Positions 9,349 through 20,770 of a stretch of 64,000 nt of DNA are shown piece by piece. The DNA lies in contig NW_003314405.1 of the NCBI RefSeq assembly GCF_000143415.4, forward strand, positions 251,749-315,748. Direction: 5' to 3'. The notes under the pieces are model-generated. The model was not told where the DNA came from. It saw nothing but the letters and a program-made list of their open reading frames with translations, and made no database searches. Every line of letters starts with the position of its first letter. Within the stretch, counting starts at the first letter, position 1. This DNA is from Selaginella moellendorffii (lineage: Eukaryota > Streptophyta > Lycopodiopsida > Selaginellales > Selaginellaceae). The position numbers and the translations under genes were made by a program.

Positions 9349-11536
9349 ATGGAGGCAGTGATAGTCGAGCCGCCCCAGGATGCGACTTCACGTATCGTGT
9401 GCTTGCCAGAGCTAGGGAGAGTGCAGGAGCGAGTTGTGCTATGCAGCTTATCCGGACGTAAGAGATGTGCACCTCTATTCTGTACATCTCGAACTTCTCA
9501 AGTTACGCCGATCTCGACTCATGGATCACATTCGAGCATCTCTGGAGCTGTCAACATTCGGTACTCCACGAGCTCTGGAGCTCGCATTCACAAAGTAAGA
9601 GTGTGCATTGTACTTTTCAAAAAAATATCGGTGGTTCTTTTGCAGGATGAATGAAGAGCTGCGGGCTCTGGTAGGATCATCAGATTGCCGGGTATGTGGT
9701 AATCTCTCTTCTTGTCAGATGNNNNNNNNNNNNNNNNNNNNNNNNNNNNNNNNNNNNNNNNNNNNNNNNNNNNNNNNNNNNNNNNNNNNNNNNNNNNNNN
9801 NNNNNNNNNNNNNNNNNNNNNNNNNNNNNNNNNNNNNNNNNNNNNNNNNNNNNNNNNNNNNNNAAAGGACGAAAAGCTAACCCGTCCAAGTTCTCTCTAC
9901 CGTCTCAAAAATGCTAGCCCCCCGCAAAGTAGCAGTCTACCTTTTTATTACCACAAGGTACTTACTCTTTTGTTGAAATTTGTTATTCTGAAAGTGTGTG
10001 CACACAGGAGCGGCTGACTACGGCAGACACTTACCTAATCGTTGCGTCGAGACACCTAAATTATCACATGGATAGCGATTTTACAAGCGTTTTCACCACT
10101 CGGATCGACGCACTTGTGAGTATTGTATGCTTCTGATCTGCAAACAAGCTTGTAATGGGCGAACTAGTACAGGGCCTCGAGGAAGCTTGCCGCCAGATTG
10201 CCGATGTAGGGTCTGATGATTGCAGGACATTCGCAGTAGTTCCTGTTGGAGAGCTGCTGCGACAGAAAGTGGCCAATGGAGTGACTCAAGAGGTGAGTGG
10301 ACAGCTACACAGCGCCGCAGAGGACATAGAGGAAAACCCAGTCGATATAAATCCCGAGCCTGCGGACGAATCTGAGTCTGAAGATGAAGATGTGCCTGAA
10401 GACCCGGATGAGTCTGAAGACGAACAAGCGATGGAGTTATATGATGTTAGACCCGATGGTTTCCTTCCCCTAGGTACGTACAGTACATCAATTATAGCTA
10501 TATAACCTTATTTCTGTTTTCAGTCAATGGGAACCCTCAAGTACCCGAACCATTTACCTCTTGCAAGCCCGGACCTCCCAGGGACCCCTGCATAAGAGTG
10601 ATGGACCTCAAGGTTCAAATCTACCTCTCGTTTTGTTTGTTTATCTGAGTTTGTGGTTTGAGATTTAGTGGCTTTTGATCAGGAAAAGGACCTCAAGCTT
10701 GTTTGTAAAGTCGGCTCTTGCAAGTTCGTGATTAAAAACGGGGACATAAAAGAGTGGTTTGTAGACGGAAAGAATGACGCTATTGTAGTTCCTGTTGGAG
10801 GTCAGATACACAGAGGTAAAGCAAAGGGGTGTTTGGCATTTGACATGAGCTTTTCTCTTTTCAGAAATATGTATTGCTACTGGTTCCTTTACTGGCTTGG
10901 ATATCATGTAACTGTCTTTCCTCATTTCCTTTTAAAACTTTTAACTGACTTGTTTCTCAGCCCTTCAGGAGGACTGCCAGCACCTAAAATCATTGTTATT
11001 CAAGGCCCAAAATACTACAAAGACAGGGACATGGAAGCTGCTGAGTATCTTGGTCTCACTTACAGGTATGCCAGAGTGTGTAGCAAATTTGATACATTGT
11101 GCTTTGTCTATTACAGGAACGCTATAACACTTGCTTGCAAGGAGGGCGTTAAGCACATAGCGTTCCCAGCTATCTTGTGCAGATATGGCGGGTTTGTACC
11201 CACACCTTACCTATTGTATACTGAGTTCGCATTGTGTTTCAGGTTTCCTCTGGATAAAGTGGCAAGGATTGCTGTAGAAAGCGTACAAAAGGCACTCAAA
11301 ATTGCTAAAGTGTCCATTGAGGTAAGCTTCCCTGGATTAGACATGCCTTTGTTATTCTGTGTTCAAAATTGTAGGTTCACTTTGTCATAAAGGACGAACC
11401 CACCTGGAGACACTGGGTAGCTGCAACAAACCTCCTTGCATTTAAGGATTATGATCGTTATGTATCTTGTCGGTGCAACAGACCCCCCTTTCCAGTCACT
11501 TCTGAAGGCATTCCAACTTTTTTTAGCTGTGATTGA
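9349..11536 (+). pseudogene. PP2C-like/macro-domain gene, copy A (frameshifted; contains gap)
   Basis: Same exon layout as copy B (18481-20673). Exon 1 lacks eight bases (AATTTTCC) after GTTGTGCT near 9440 that B and C possess. This shifts the frame before the first conserved block, so the long product cannot be made from the normal start. Exon 3 is mostly hidden by an assembly gap (9722-9863). The remaining exons, including the acidic exon 5 and the macro exons, are open and spliceable. The macro loop reads LCRYGG where copy C has LCGYGG. The last exon has His and Asn at two places where B and C have Asp (WRHW, ATNLL). Confidence 0.75.
9722..9863. other. Assembly gap (142 N)
   Basis: A run of 142 N inside exon 3 and the preceding intron of macro gene A. 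The aligned interval in unit B (18864-19005) is also exactly 142 bases. Confidence 0.99.
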
Positions 11537-12825
11537 GAATAGGTCATCATTGTCTTACCACATTGATAATCTATCACCTATTGAATATATTGAGAGACTA
11601 AGCTCAATATTGCAAGGGTTTTCAACATTAGCAAGTGCAAATTAACAATATAAATTTCTCATTTATAATTTATAATTTCTTTCTTTAGTGCCCTTTTGGT
11701 CTAAATGCATACATATTAATTAGTTTCTTAATTAGCTCAGGTTTCTGCTATTATAACAGTAAAAGAAGAATATTCAAAAAGTCTTACTAATAGACAACTT
11801 TTGATACTATTTATGATATGTTCTCCCCCCTTTAAAAAGATTGACATTCTTGTTGATGCACACTTGAGACCACTGCCAAAGAAACAACTCTAGAAAAAAT
11901 TCATGATATTCATATTTTGTGAGAAATGCATTAACTAAATAAGTTATATTGTTGATAATCATTACCAAATAGAATAGAATGGCATATGATTATTAGCAAT
12001 AATAATTAAATATAATATTTAATAAAGATAATCAACTATCCCAGATGATCAAGAACCAAAAGCTCAAAGAAGTTTATAACTAAATCCTATATAATAACAA
12101 TCATAAGTTTCATACTGACTAACTTTAATGTTTAAAAAGAAATCATGATATAACCTATAATTTCCACCTTAGCAAATTCATAGGCCAAAACTTCATAATG
12201 CAAAAGTTAATAAAGAGTATATCTATGTTAATTTAAAATCCATGCTCAACAAGTGATCACCAAACCATCTTTTATAAATTTTAACATGTAACACACTTTA
12301 TAACAAGTGTAATGAGAATTATCAATAATCAATAATTTCAAACTTAAACCAACAAGGATCTAACAAGTTTAGTATTAATCACTAATTCTTCATTTTGCAA
12401 AACTAGCTAATTAAGTCACTTTTCAAAGAAAAGCCAAAACTCAACCCTACTAAAAAAGTTCATCTATAATATAGCTAACACCCTCCCATGGGTCTATTAT
12501 AGAGATTATTTTCTTTGGACTCACTATGCCATCGCATTGACACCAACTTACCACTCAATTTATTGAATGTCAGTATAATTGCTAACTAGCAAATGCATGA
12601 ACATTAATAACATAAAGCTATAACCAAATCACCAATATTATCTTTGTCAAAACTCATGAAGCAAATTATCAATTTCCAATGAGGCTTAATTAATTACTAA
12701 CTATCTGAATAATTATAGATCAAAAATTTATCTTTTGCAATATATTGATGAAGAAATATCTCATTTCACTCTAATATCAACTCTACCAATGTTAATGTCA
12801 AGGTTTTAACATTGACATAGGCATG
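11537..12825. other. AT-rich non-coding tract, unit A (downstream side of 18S fossil)
   Basis: Very AT-rich, without a credible reading frame. It is continuous with the decayed 18S sequence on its right and has the same composition, but I could not align it to 18S, ITS or 26S by eye. A short plus-strand stretch ending near 11893 (KKIDILVDAHLRPLPKKQL) is kept in all three units and may be a retroelement scrap. The same tract occurs at 21644-22773 and 31316-32499. Confidence 0.5.
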
Positions 12826-14211
12826 CACTTGTTGAGTTCATCAATGTAGTGCATGTGCAGCCAAAACATCTAAAGGCATCACAAATCTATTATTGCTTCA
12901 AACTTCTATCCACCAAAAGTAAATAGCCTCTCTAAGAAGCTAGCTTGGAGAAAACACTAGTTACTAGGCTGGGGTCTTGTTTGTTAATAAAATTAACCAA
13001 ACAAATCACTTCACCAACTAAGAAATTACAACCTATAGAATCAAGAAAGAGCTCTTAATCTATTAATTCTTACTATATCTAAACTTAGTAAGTTTCTTCA
13101 TCAAACCACAAGCTTCACTCCAAATAATACCCTTTCATAAATTCCTTTAAGTTTTAGCTTTGCAACCATACTCCTCTTGGAACTCAAAGACTTTGATTTT
13201 TCATGAGGTGATGGCATTGTCATCCAAATAACATCTGCCAATCCCTAATCATCATCATCTATGGTTAAGACTAAAATGGTATTTAATCATATTTGAGCTC
13301 CTAACTTTCATTCTTGATTAATAAAAGCATCCTCAGCAAATGCTTAAGAATTTCATCTCTAACAATAGAGTACAAATGCCCTCAATTGTCCCAACTAATC
13401 ATTACTCATATCTTGGAGACCAACACAACAGGATTAGAGTCCTATTACATTATTCCATACTAATGCATTTAGAGTATGAGTTTGTTTTGAGCACTTTAAT
13501 TTTTTCAAAATAACATTATCAGACTCCACACCCTAGCCAGTAAAGATCAAATTAGCATCATTGACTCATAGAATGGGGTGACTAGTGCATATAGGGAAAC
13601 CATTCATCTTGTCCTGAGATCCAAATGAGCTTTTTAACTATAATAACATGTTATTAGAATTAGAATTACTATAGCTATTGGCACTAGACGTGCCCTCTAA
13701 TGAATCTTCCTTAAGAGATTTATATTGTACTCATTCCAATTACCAAATTTTGAAAGGCCGGTATTATTATTTATTGTTAGTACCTCCCAATGTCAGAATT
13801 GGATAATTCGTGCGTTTGCTACCTTCCCTAGATGTGGTATCTGTGTCTCAAAATCAAACCCTAATTCCCTATTATATCCTACCATCAAAAGTTGATAGGG
13901 TAGAAATTTAATTTAAGTATCACTGACACGAGGACCATATGATTTGACAAGTTATCATGAACCACTGAGAATATAAATGAGTACGCATTAGTCTTGAATC
14001 TAGTAAGTGCATCCCTTTTGAAGGTCAGGACTCTTTACACATATTAGTTATAGAATTACTATAGTTATCTGAGTAGTAAGGTACTATCAAATAAACTATT
14101 ATTAATTTAATAAGCCATTCACAATTTCACAATATAAAACAATTTATATTTATACATTCATGGCTTAATCTTTGAAACAGACATATGACTACTAGTAAGA
14201 TCAACTAAGTA
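12826..14211 (-). pseudogene. Decayed 18S rRNA gene (fossil), unit A
   Basis: Read on the minus strand from 14211, the sequence follows the plant 18S rRNA almost from its first base. Landmarks in order: TACTTAGTTGATCTTACTAG (18S: TACCTGGTTGATCCTGCCAG), AAGATTAAGCCATGAATGT, TCAACTTTTGATGGTAGGAT, GGTAATTGGAATGAGTACAA, AGAGATGAAATTCTT, ACTTAAAGGAATTTATGAAA, AGAGCTCTTTCTTGATTCTA and AGATGTTTTGG. It ends near the block equivalent to ATTCAACGAGT, so the 3' end of the gene is missing. Most differences are C-to-T or G-to-A, with several deletions (for example the ACTCAACACGGG block). The molecule could not fold as a ribosomal RNA. The pattern suits long methylation and deamination of a silenced rDNA copy. 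Confidence 0.88.
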
Positions 14212-15060
14212 GTTAATGCAAAGCACATATGTTCTAGCACCCAAAGATGGAGTGAAGGCAATGTATAACCAGCATCAACTAAGATGGCATAGTTGTAAGG
14301 TTCATATTTCAAGTGCCAAAGGGTAGCCAAAGCCCTCAATAGCTGAGTGAAGCTTATGCACAATAAGAACATATGCACACAGCCTTTACTCATTTTGGCT
14401 GGACTTGGACTTGACCTTGGCTATCCTCTACTTGAGCATCAATCCAAAAATAATAATTGAGCTATTATGAAACCTCTTTATGATGCAATTTCATAAGGTT
14501 TCTCATGCCCTTAGATCTTACTATATTTGAAATATAGACACAAGAGCATACTTGTGTGGTTAACATACTAACATAGTCTTGCTCATGCTTTGGATGATAA
14601 AAAATTGGATTACCTTGTGCTCACACAACTACTACCAATTTTTTTAACTCTATGCTAACATATGTTACTTACTTGATTCTTATCATAAAACACATGCGAG
14701 TGTACTTTATCCTATTGACATTAAACATTTGGAAGTGCTTGGCATGTTGCTACAAAAAATTCATAAACTTCTGGGACACCCACAAACAAAAAAAAGTTTG
14801 TAATGAAGATCTTAAGAAAGAAAAATTAGAATTTTGTTGTGGGCATTATAGCAAATGTAGTTATAATTGACACATATACACTATACCAACTTGAAGTTTT
14901 AAAACTTTTTATTAATTTCTTATCATTTTTTAGCTATAAACATTTTTATATTTATTTTTTTAAATATTTTTTTATTTTTATAAAAAAAATTATACTTCAC
15001 ATTTTTGCAAACTTTAAACAATTTTAAAACTTCCACATCATATATATGATAATAATACAG
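14212..15060. other. AT-rich tract upstream of the 18S fossil, unit A
   Basis: This lies on the 5' side of the fossil and could be decayed external transcribed spacer. A short plus-strand stretch near 14750-14870, clearer in unit B at 24620-24760, reads LLGHPQTK...LEFCCGHYSKC. It recalls the GAG-pre-integrase zinc region of copia elements, but this is weak. Equivalent tracts: 24157-24950 and 35188-35995. Confidence 0.4.
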
Positions 15061-16963
15061 ACATAAGAATGAGCCAAGTAAAGGCGTGTGTCTCTCTTCA
15101 TACTTGCTTTGTAGAGCTTGACTTTGTATCTCCAGGACCCTGGCTCAAAAGAATTGCGACAAGGAGCATGAGAAAGTAGCGACCTCGATCACGCCTATTT
15201 CTGGACTGGTCAAAGTATTAAGTGTTGAGAACCGGTTTGTCTCTTGACTCGAGAGTTACCTGGTTAATTTGAGTTGCATGATATAAATATATGTGAAGAT
15301 CCACTTGCGCCTTACTGGGAGGATCACGTCCTTGGCATGTCCCCAAACGCTACCTTGGCTGGAGCAGACACTGCAAGGCCACAGCCATGCAGAGTATAAA
15401 ATCGATAGAAACTCTTTGAAAAAACTTAAGTAAAAAGCATCTTGCCTCTGGAGGAACTTGTCAAAGCAGCTTGAGAATTAGAAGAAAACTTTCCGGAATG
15501 AAGATTGACACTAAAATATCAAACTGAAACCAACGTTGGAAAAGCAAGAAAGATAAAGCAAGTGTTACCTGTATGAAGTCTAGATATATTGATTCGATAG
15601 AAAATCGACAATAAAATGATTTACAATTAGAAAATATACTAGATAGAGCTCAAAGTACCTCTAGTGTCAGTGTCTTTCTCTCACATTTTTCTTTTCTAAG
15701 GAAGAAGTTTTATCCTAGTCTGTTGTAATGCCTGAAATCCAATCCACAGATATTTGTTGATACTAGTTAAATCTAATTAACATGGTACGCTCTCACCACC
15801 ACCAGCTAGCACATATCGGACAGTATGCGTTTGGGAGCTCTTCCAGGTAGACGCTGCTATGAAATTATCTGAAAATCGAAAATCAGACGCATTCATCTCA
15901 GGCCGGACAAGGAAAGTCATGCAAGAAGAAGTGCACTGATCTAATAAGCAATGCTAAGAGAGGGGTATGATACCAGAAATTCATGGCCGTCCAAGGTATG
16001 ATCAAGATCAGCTACAAGCTCGATGAAATGCCGGTGATCCTGTCCCTGCCGCTCCCTACCCTAGCTAGATCCAAAGAGAAACGCTCCTTTGGGGGTCATG
16101 AGCAATCGGAAGAAACTGAAGTTCGCGAGTATGAAGTGTTCTTATGGTTTGCAGTTCCCTGTTCTTTGTTGTTTATCAAGCTTGCAGGGAGGCCTTGCAC
16201 ACGACGAGTTCTTGATCATGTTCCTGCATGACAATTTTTCCCCAGCTTAATTTTCATTGTGAAGACTTGGGGATGGAGCGGAACAGAGGGGGCCCTAATC
16301 CTTGTCAAGCAACAAGGCAAACACTGTTTCGAAGACCAAAAAAACGACAGGAATGCTTCTTCTTCGTTTTTTGTTTTGGAGGGGTTCTCCTCAAAGAGGA
16401 AATCCCCAAGAGAGGGCTGGGTAGCTGGTCTTCGATCCTGCTTGTTAGTAGTTTCACACAATCGAAAATCCTACATCTAAGTGTGGGGCAGCCGGGGGCT
16501 TCGATTCCCCGACTTCCTCTCGCTTTGGCCGCCTCAACGTACTGTACAAAACAGTAGCGACAGCCCAAAACGAATACTGAGTAGCCACGTTGAGAATGGG
16601 CACCCCACCATTTTGATGGTTTGAGAAAAACATAACGCCTCCTCCCACGCCGCCTCCTCCCAGCGCCGCCGCCAACAGCAAAACCAGCCCCCTCAAAACT
16701 TACCCTAAACACTAGCCTTTAGATATATTTACACAGCATCCTAACCGTCAGATTAGCTGATCCGATGGCTGTGAATTGTTTAAATCTAAGCTAACGAAAA
16801 ATGCATGGTTAAATAAAGAAACTCATTAAAGTAAATGCGATAGTAACTATTAACTCATAAAGGTTGGAGCAAAGTTAATTTTAAGGCGGATTTTTTTTTT
16901 TTACTTTTAATATTCCTTTTCTTTAACTTTTTAATTTCACCTAAAACACCATCTATTAAATAT
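15061..16963. other. GC-richer tail of unit A with small conserved frame 15983-16231 (+)
   Basis: Composition returns to normal here. An 82-residue plus-strand frame (15983-16231, starting MAVQGMIKISYKLDEMP) recurs at 25873-26121 and 36904-37152 with one residue changed in the last. The copies are young, so conservation is poor evidence of function. No domain was recognised. A CT/GCC-rich stretch (16628-16690) and a T-tract near 16891 follow. Otherwise I see nothing recognisable. The same tail is at 24951-26854 and 35996-37900. Confidence 0.35.
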
Positions 16964-17122
16964 GGCCTCGCTGGTGGGAGCAACTGTGGTAGAGCAAGGC
17001 CTAGAGCTGGTCATAGCTGGAGGGGCATGTTGCTCCATGTCGAAGTAGAAAGAAACTGCTGATGCCTCACAAATGCCAGCTCGCAATGAAGAACAGGCGA
17101 AGGATGGATACGTTGCTTCCAT
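16937..17122 (-). pseudogene. Truncated remnant of the 7541-8044 frame, unit B
   Basis: Matches the first part of the frame downstream of GDSL A up to the unit edge at 16964, then runs into unit A tail sequence. The ATG used in unit A is ATT here. Confidence 0.5.
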
Positions 17123-17178
17123 TCGGCAGCTTTCTTCTGCCTGGTTGCAAGCTCTGTGAATGAGAATGCTCTGTGAAG

Positions 17179-18147
17179 TTACAAGATTTTCTTGATTTGT
17201 TTCATGAATTCTTTCGTCACTAGTGTGTACGTGTGCTCTGTTGGGTGAATTAAATCCCAGAAAACATAATCACTTGGATTCCTGCACAGCCCGCTCAAGG
17301 TATTTTTGTGTGATAGGCAATTGGGGCAACAACCCCCTCCATTCTGGAATCCAAACTTATTTGGGTTCTCCACGTACGATTTGATCAGTGAATAGCCGTC
17401 AACAAATGCACCTCTCATCCCTGGGAATTTCTTTGCCACCCCCAAAACAATCGCCCGAGCTTGCCAATTGAATTGTTCTACTAAATCGTTGATCTCTCTC
17501 ACACAATTTCCATCCGACGTGACAATAGGCACACAGCCTAACGGCCCAAGGCTAGAGTAGACAATCTTCCTGAATCCATATTTATAAAGTTGCTCCAAGC
17601 CTTTCTCCAATAACACTAGCATTGCTTCCAAGTCTACATTAGCAAGGTTTTGAAGATTTGCCGCAATGTCATTGCCACCCGAAGATATCACAACCACAAA
17701 GTCATTGAGATTCATCATGGGGATCTTGTTGGCTAGCTGTCCAAGTTGTTTTAGCTGCTCATTAAACGACACGACACCCCAGTCGGAGTGAGTAGAATCA
17801 AGCAGTCCACTACCGTCTGACGCAAAGTTGATGCTTAGTGGAAGTTGGCTCCCACCTTTCAAGCCCAAGAATGGTTTTGAAAAGGGCAAACCGATCACTT
17901 TGTTTATCAGATCTGGAATTAGAAACCCATCGCTACACCTTCCTGATGGCTGGTTATACCTTGTCTTCCCATACAGCACAAAATCACAACGAGAAACAGA
18001 GTTCTTCACGTACTTGTTAGTTCCAACATCAAAGATTGAGTCTCCCATGTAGATAGTCCGCAGCTGAGGAACTGACCTCCCATACACGCACGCGCAGAGA
18101 GCCAAGATCGCAAACAAGAACACTAAAATCTTCGACGACGTCTTCAT
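17179..18147 (-). CDS. GDSL-type esterase/lipase, copy B
   Basis: 322 residues, with the same SGNH blocks as copy A. The signal peptide begins MKTSSKILVFLFAIL, three residues longer than the MTKILVLVFAIL of A and C, because the minus strand carries extra bases just after the ATG. Inside the enzyme it shares Leu before EKGLEQL and Asn before KFGFQ with copy C. It differs from A and C at a Pro-to-Leu change (DFVLYGKT). TATA box at 18191-18197. All catalytic residues are present, so it should be active and secreted. Confidence 0.93.
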   Translation of the reverse strand: MKTSSKILVFLFAILALCACVYGRSVPQLRTIYMGDSIFDVGTNKYVKNSVSRCDFVLYGKTRYNQPSGRCSDGFLIPDLINKVIGLPFSKPFLGLKGGSQLPLSINFASDGSGLLDSTHSDWGVVSFNEQLKQLGQLANKIPMMNLNDFVVVISSGGNDIAANLQNLANVDLEAMLVLLEKGLEQLYKYGFRKIVYSSLGPLGCVPIVTSDGNCVREINDLVEQFNWQARAIVLGVAKKFPGMRGAFVDGYSLIKSYVENPNKFGFQNGGGCCPNCLSHKNTLSGLCRNPSDYVFWDLIHPTEHTYTLVTKEFMKQIKKIL

Positions 18148-18480
18148 CTCGCCAAAACCTTCACGAGAGAACCTATTACGGAAAGCCCGTTTATATAGAG
18201 AAACGAGAAAAAGGTGAACTCACCTTTACAGCTGGGCTTCATGCCTTTTTGGATTAGAAAGAGCCTTGAACAAGTTTTTGTTGCTCTTCTTCTTCTAGCT
18301 CGCCAGTAGATGCGATTCACAAGGATTTCTCCATGCCACTCGCATCATTGGCTAGAACAGGGAAATGGAGCTCTCCTTTGCGCAAAGGCGAAGGATTAAG
18401 CAAGCAAAGTCAACACTCGATAACCCATAAAAATAACTCTAACGTAAAAAGGCTATAGGGCTTAGGGCTGTGCTGTGGCG

Positions 18481-20673
18481 ATGGAGGCAGTGATAGTCGA
18501 GCCGCCCCAGGATGCGACTCCACGTATCGTGTGCTTGCCAGAGCTAGGGAGAGTGCAGGAGCGAGTTGTGCTAATTTTCCATGCAGCTTATCCGGACGTA
18601 AGAGATGTGCACCTCTATTCTGTACATCTCGAACTTCTCAAGTTACGCCGATCTCGACTCATGGATCACATTCGAGCATCTCTGGAGCTGTCAACATTCG
18701 GTACTCCACGAGCTCTGGAGCTCGCATTCACAAAGTAAGAGTATGTGCATTGTACTTTTCAAAAAAATATCGGTGGTTCTTTTGCAGGATGAATGAAGAG
18801 CTGCGGGCTCTGGTAGGATCATCAGATTGCCGGGTATGTGGTAATCTCTCTTCTTGTCAGATGGATTATTGCTGTTTCTGTGAATGTTTACTTTGGTTTT
18901 ATAGGATTGGTGTGCGCAAAACAGGTCCTTGGTGGTGGTGCTTGGAGACGCGCATGTGTATGTATTTGGCCAGGCCCTTGCGTTGGTGATACTGTGCCGA
19001 AGTGGGAAGGACGAAAAGCTAACCCGTCCAAGTTCTCTCTACCGTCTCAAAAATGCTAGCCCCCCGCAAAGTAGCAGTCTACCTTTTTATTACCACAAGG
19101 TACTTACTCTTTTGTTGAAATTTGTTATTCTGAAAGTGTGTGCACACAGGAGCGGCTGACTACGGCAGACACATACCTAATCGTTGCGTCGAGACACCTA
19201 AATTATCACATGGATAGCGATTTTACAAGCGTTTTCACCACTCGGATCGACGCACTTGTGAGTATTGTATGCTTCTGATCCGCAAACGAGATTGTAATGG
19301 GCGAACTAGTACAGGGCCTCGAGGAAGCTTGCCGCCAGATTGCCGATGTAGGGTCTGATGATTGCAGGACATTCGCAGTAGTTCCTGTTGGAGAGCTGCT
19401 GCGACAGAAAGTGGCCAATGGAGTGACTCAAGAGGTGAGTGGACAGCTACACAGCGCCGCAGAGGACATAGAGGAAAACCCAGTCGATATAAATCCCGAG
19501 CCTGCGGACGAATCTGAGTCTGAAGATGAAGATGTGCCTGAAGACCCGGATGAGTCTGAAGACGAACAAGCGACGGAGTTATATGATGTTAGACCCGATG
19601 GTTTCCTTCCCCTAGGTACGTACAGTACATCAATTATAGCTATATAACCTTGTTTCTGTTTTCAGTCAATGGGAACCCTCAAGTACCCGAACCATTTACC
19701 TCTTGCAAGCCCGGACCTCCCAGGGACCCCTGCATAAGAGTGATGGACCTCAAGGTTCAAATCTACCTCTCGTTTTGTTTGTTTATCCGAGTTTGTGGTT
19801 TGAGATTTAGTGGCTTTTGATCAGGAAAAGGACCTCAAGCTTGTTTGTAAAGTCGGCTCTTGCAAGTTCGTGATTAAAAACGGGGACATAAAAGAGTGGT
19901 TTGTAGACGGAAAGAATGACGCTATTGTAGTTCCTGTTGGAGGTCAGATACACAGAGGTAAAGCAAAGGGGTGTTTGGCATTTGACATGAGCTTTTCTCT
20001 TTTCAGAAATATGTATTGCTACTGGTTCCTTTACTGGCTTGGATATCATGTAACTGTCTTTCCTCATTTCCTTTTAAAACTTTTAACGGACTTGTTTCTC
20101 AGCCCTTCAGGAGGACTGCCAGCTCCTAAAATCATTGTTATTCAAGGCCCAAAATACTACAAAGACAGGGACATGGAAGCTGCTGAGTATCTTGGTCTCA
20201 CTTACAGGTATGCCAGAGTGTGTAGCAGATACATTGTGCTTTGTCTATTACAGGAACGCTATAACATTTGCTTGCAAGGAGGGCATTAAGCACATAGCGT
20301 TCCCAGCTATCTTGTGCAGATATGGCGGGTTTGTACTCACACCTTACCTCTTGTATACTGAGTTCGCATTGTGTTTCAGGTTTCCTCTGGATAAAGCGGC
20401 AAGGATTGCTGTAGAAAGCGTACAAAAGGCACTCAAAATTGCTAAAGTGTCCATTGAGGTAAGCTTCCCTGGATTAGACATGCCTTTGTTATTCTGTGTT
20501 CAAAATTGTAGGTTCACTTTGTCATAAAGGACGAACCCACCTGGAGAGACTGGGTAGCTGCAACAGACCTCCTTGCATTTAAGGATTATGATCGTTACGT
20601 ATCTTGTCGGTGCAACAGACCTCCCTTTCCAGTCACTTCTGAAGGCATTCCAACTTTTTTTAGCCGTGATTGA
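18481..20673 (+). CDS. PP2C-like (degenerate) + macro-domain protein, copy B, 12 exons
   Basis: Exons: 18481-18734, 18788-18833, 18905-19099, 19150-19257, 19315-19615, 19666-19754, 19825-19957, 20007-20049, 20103-20207, 20254-20328, 20380-20458, 20512-20673. All introns are GT-AG and phases agree, giving 529 residues. The N-terminal half keeps the outline of a PP2C fold: VVLIFHAAYPD in place of the FDGHGG block, ALELAFTKMNEEL, SLVVVLGDAHVYVFGQA (VGDSR block), DTYLIVASRHL (ASDGLWD block) and VGSDDCRTFAVVPV (SxDNITVVVV block). Most metal ligands are replaced, so it would be a pseudophosphatase. Exon 5 ends in an Asp/Glu-rich linker. Exons 7-12 are macro-like: NGDIKEWFVDGKNDAIVVPV, CIATGSFTGLDI, IIVIQGP, RNAITFACKEGIKHIAFPAI, FPLDKAARIAVESV. 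The usual NAAN/GGG nucleotide loop is missing. The gene model is firm; the PP2C reading is inference. Confidence 0.75.
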
Positions 20674-20770
20674 GAATATTCTAGGTCATTGTTGTCTTGC
20701 AAGTCAATATCTCACCTATTGAATATATTGAGAGACTGAGCTCAATATTGCTAAATTATAACTTAGGATA

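Larger units (their letters stand above)
7841..16963. repeat. Tandem segmental repeat, unit A
   Basis: First of three head-to-tail copies (9,123 bases). It contains GDSL esterase A (-), the macro gene A (+), an AT-rich tract with an 18S rRNA fossil, and a GC-richer tail. The unit start (GGCCTCGCTGGTGGGAGC at 7841) recurs at 16964 and 26855. At both internal junctions the tail ...TATTAAAT runs into ATGGCC, with AAAT shared by both parent ends. This fits duplication by microhomology joining. Confidence 0.95.

Noticed and set aside
10665-10925. 86-residue minus-strand frame repeated in units B and C
   Set aside because: Antisense to spliced macro-gene exons and introns; repeated only because the unit is duplicated.
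12826-14211. Functional 18S rRNA gene
   Set aside because: Deletions and hundreds of transitions destroy universally conserved blocks; the 3' end is missing.
11537-15060. Organellar DNA insertion, suggested by AT-richness
   Set aside because: The recognisable part is nuclear-type 18S rRNA, and no plastid or mitochondrial genes were seen.
16485-16520. Possible tRNA T-arm (GGGGGCTTCGATTCCCC)
   Set aside because: The stem gives a 9-base loop, not 7, and no acceptor, D or anticodon arms can be found nearby.
16305-16712. 135-residue minus-strand frame in the unit tails
   Set aside because: Arg/Gly-rich frame over a GC-rich stretch, no motif. Unit C carries a small insertion that changes its N-terminal frame.
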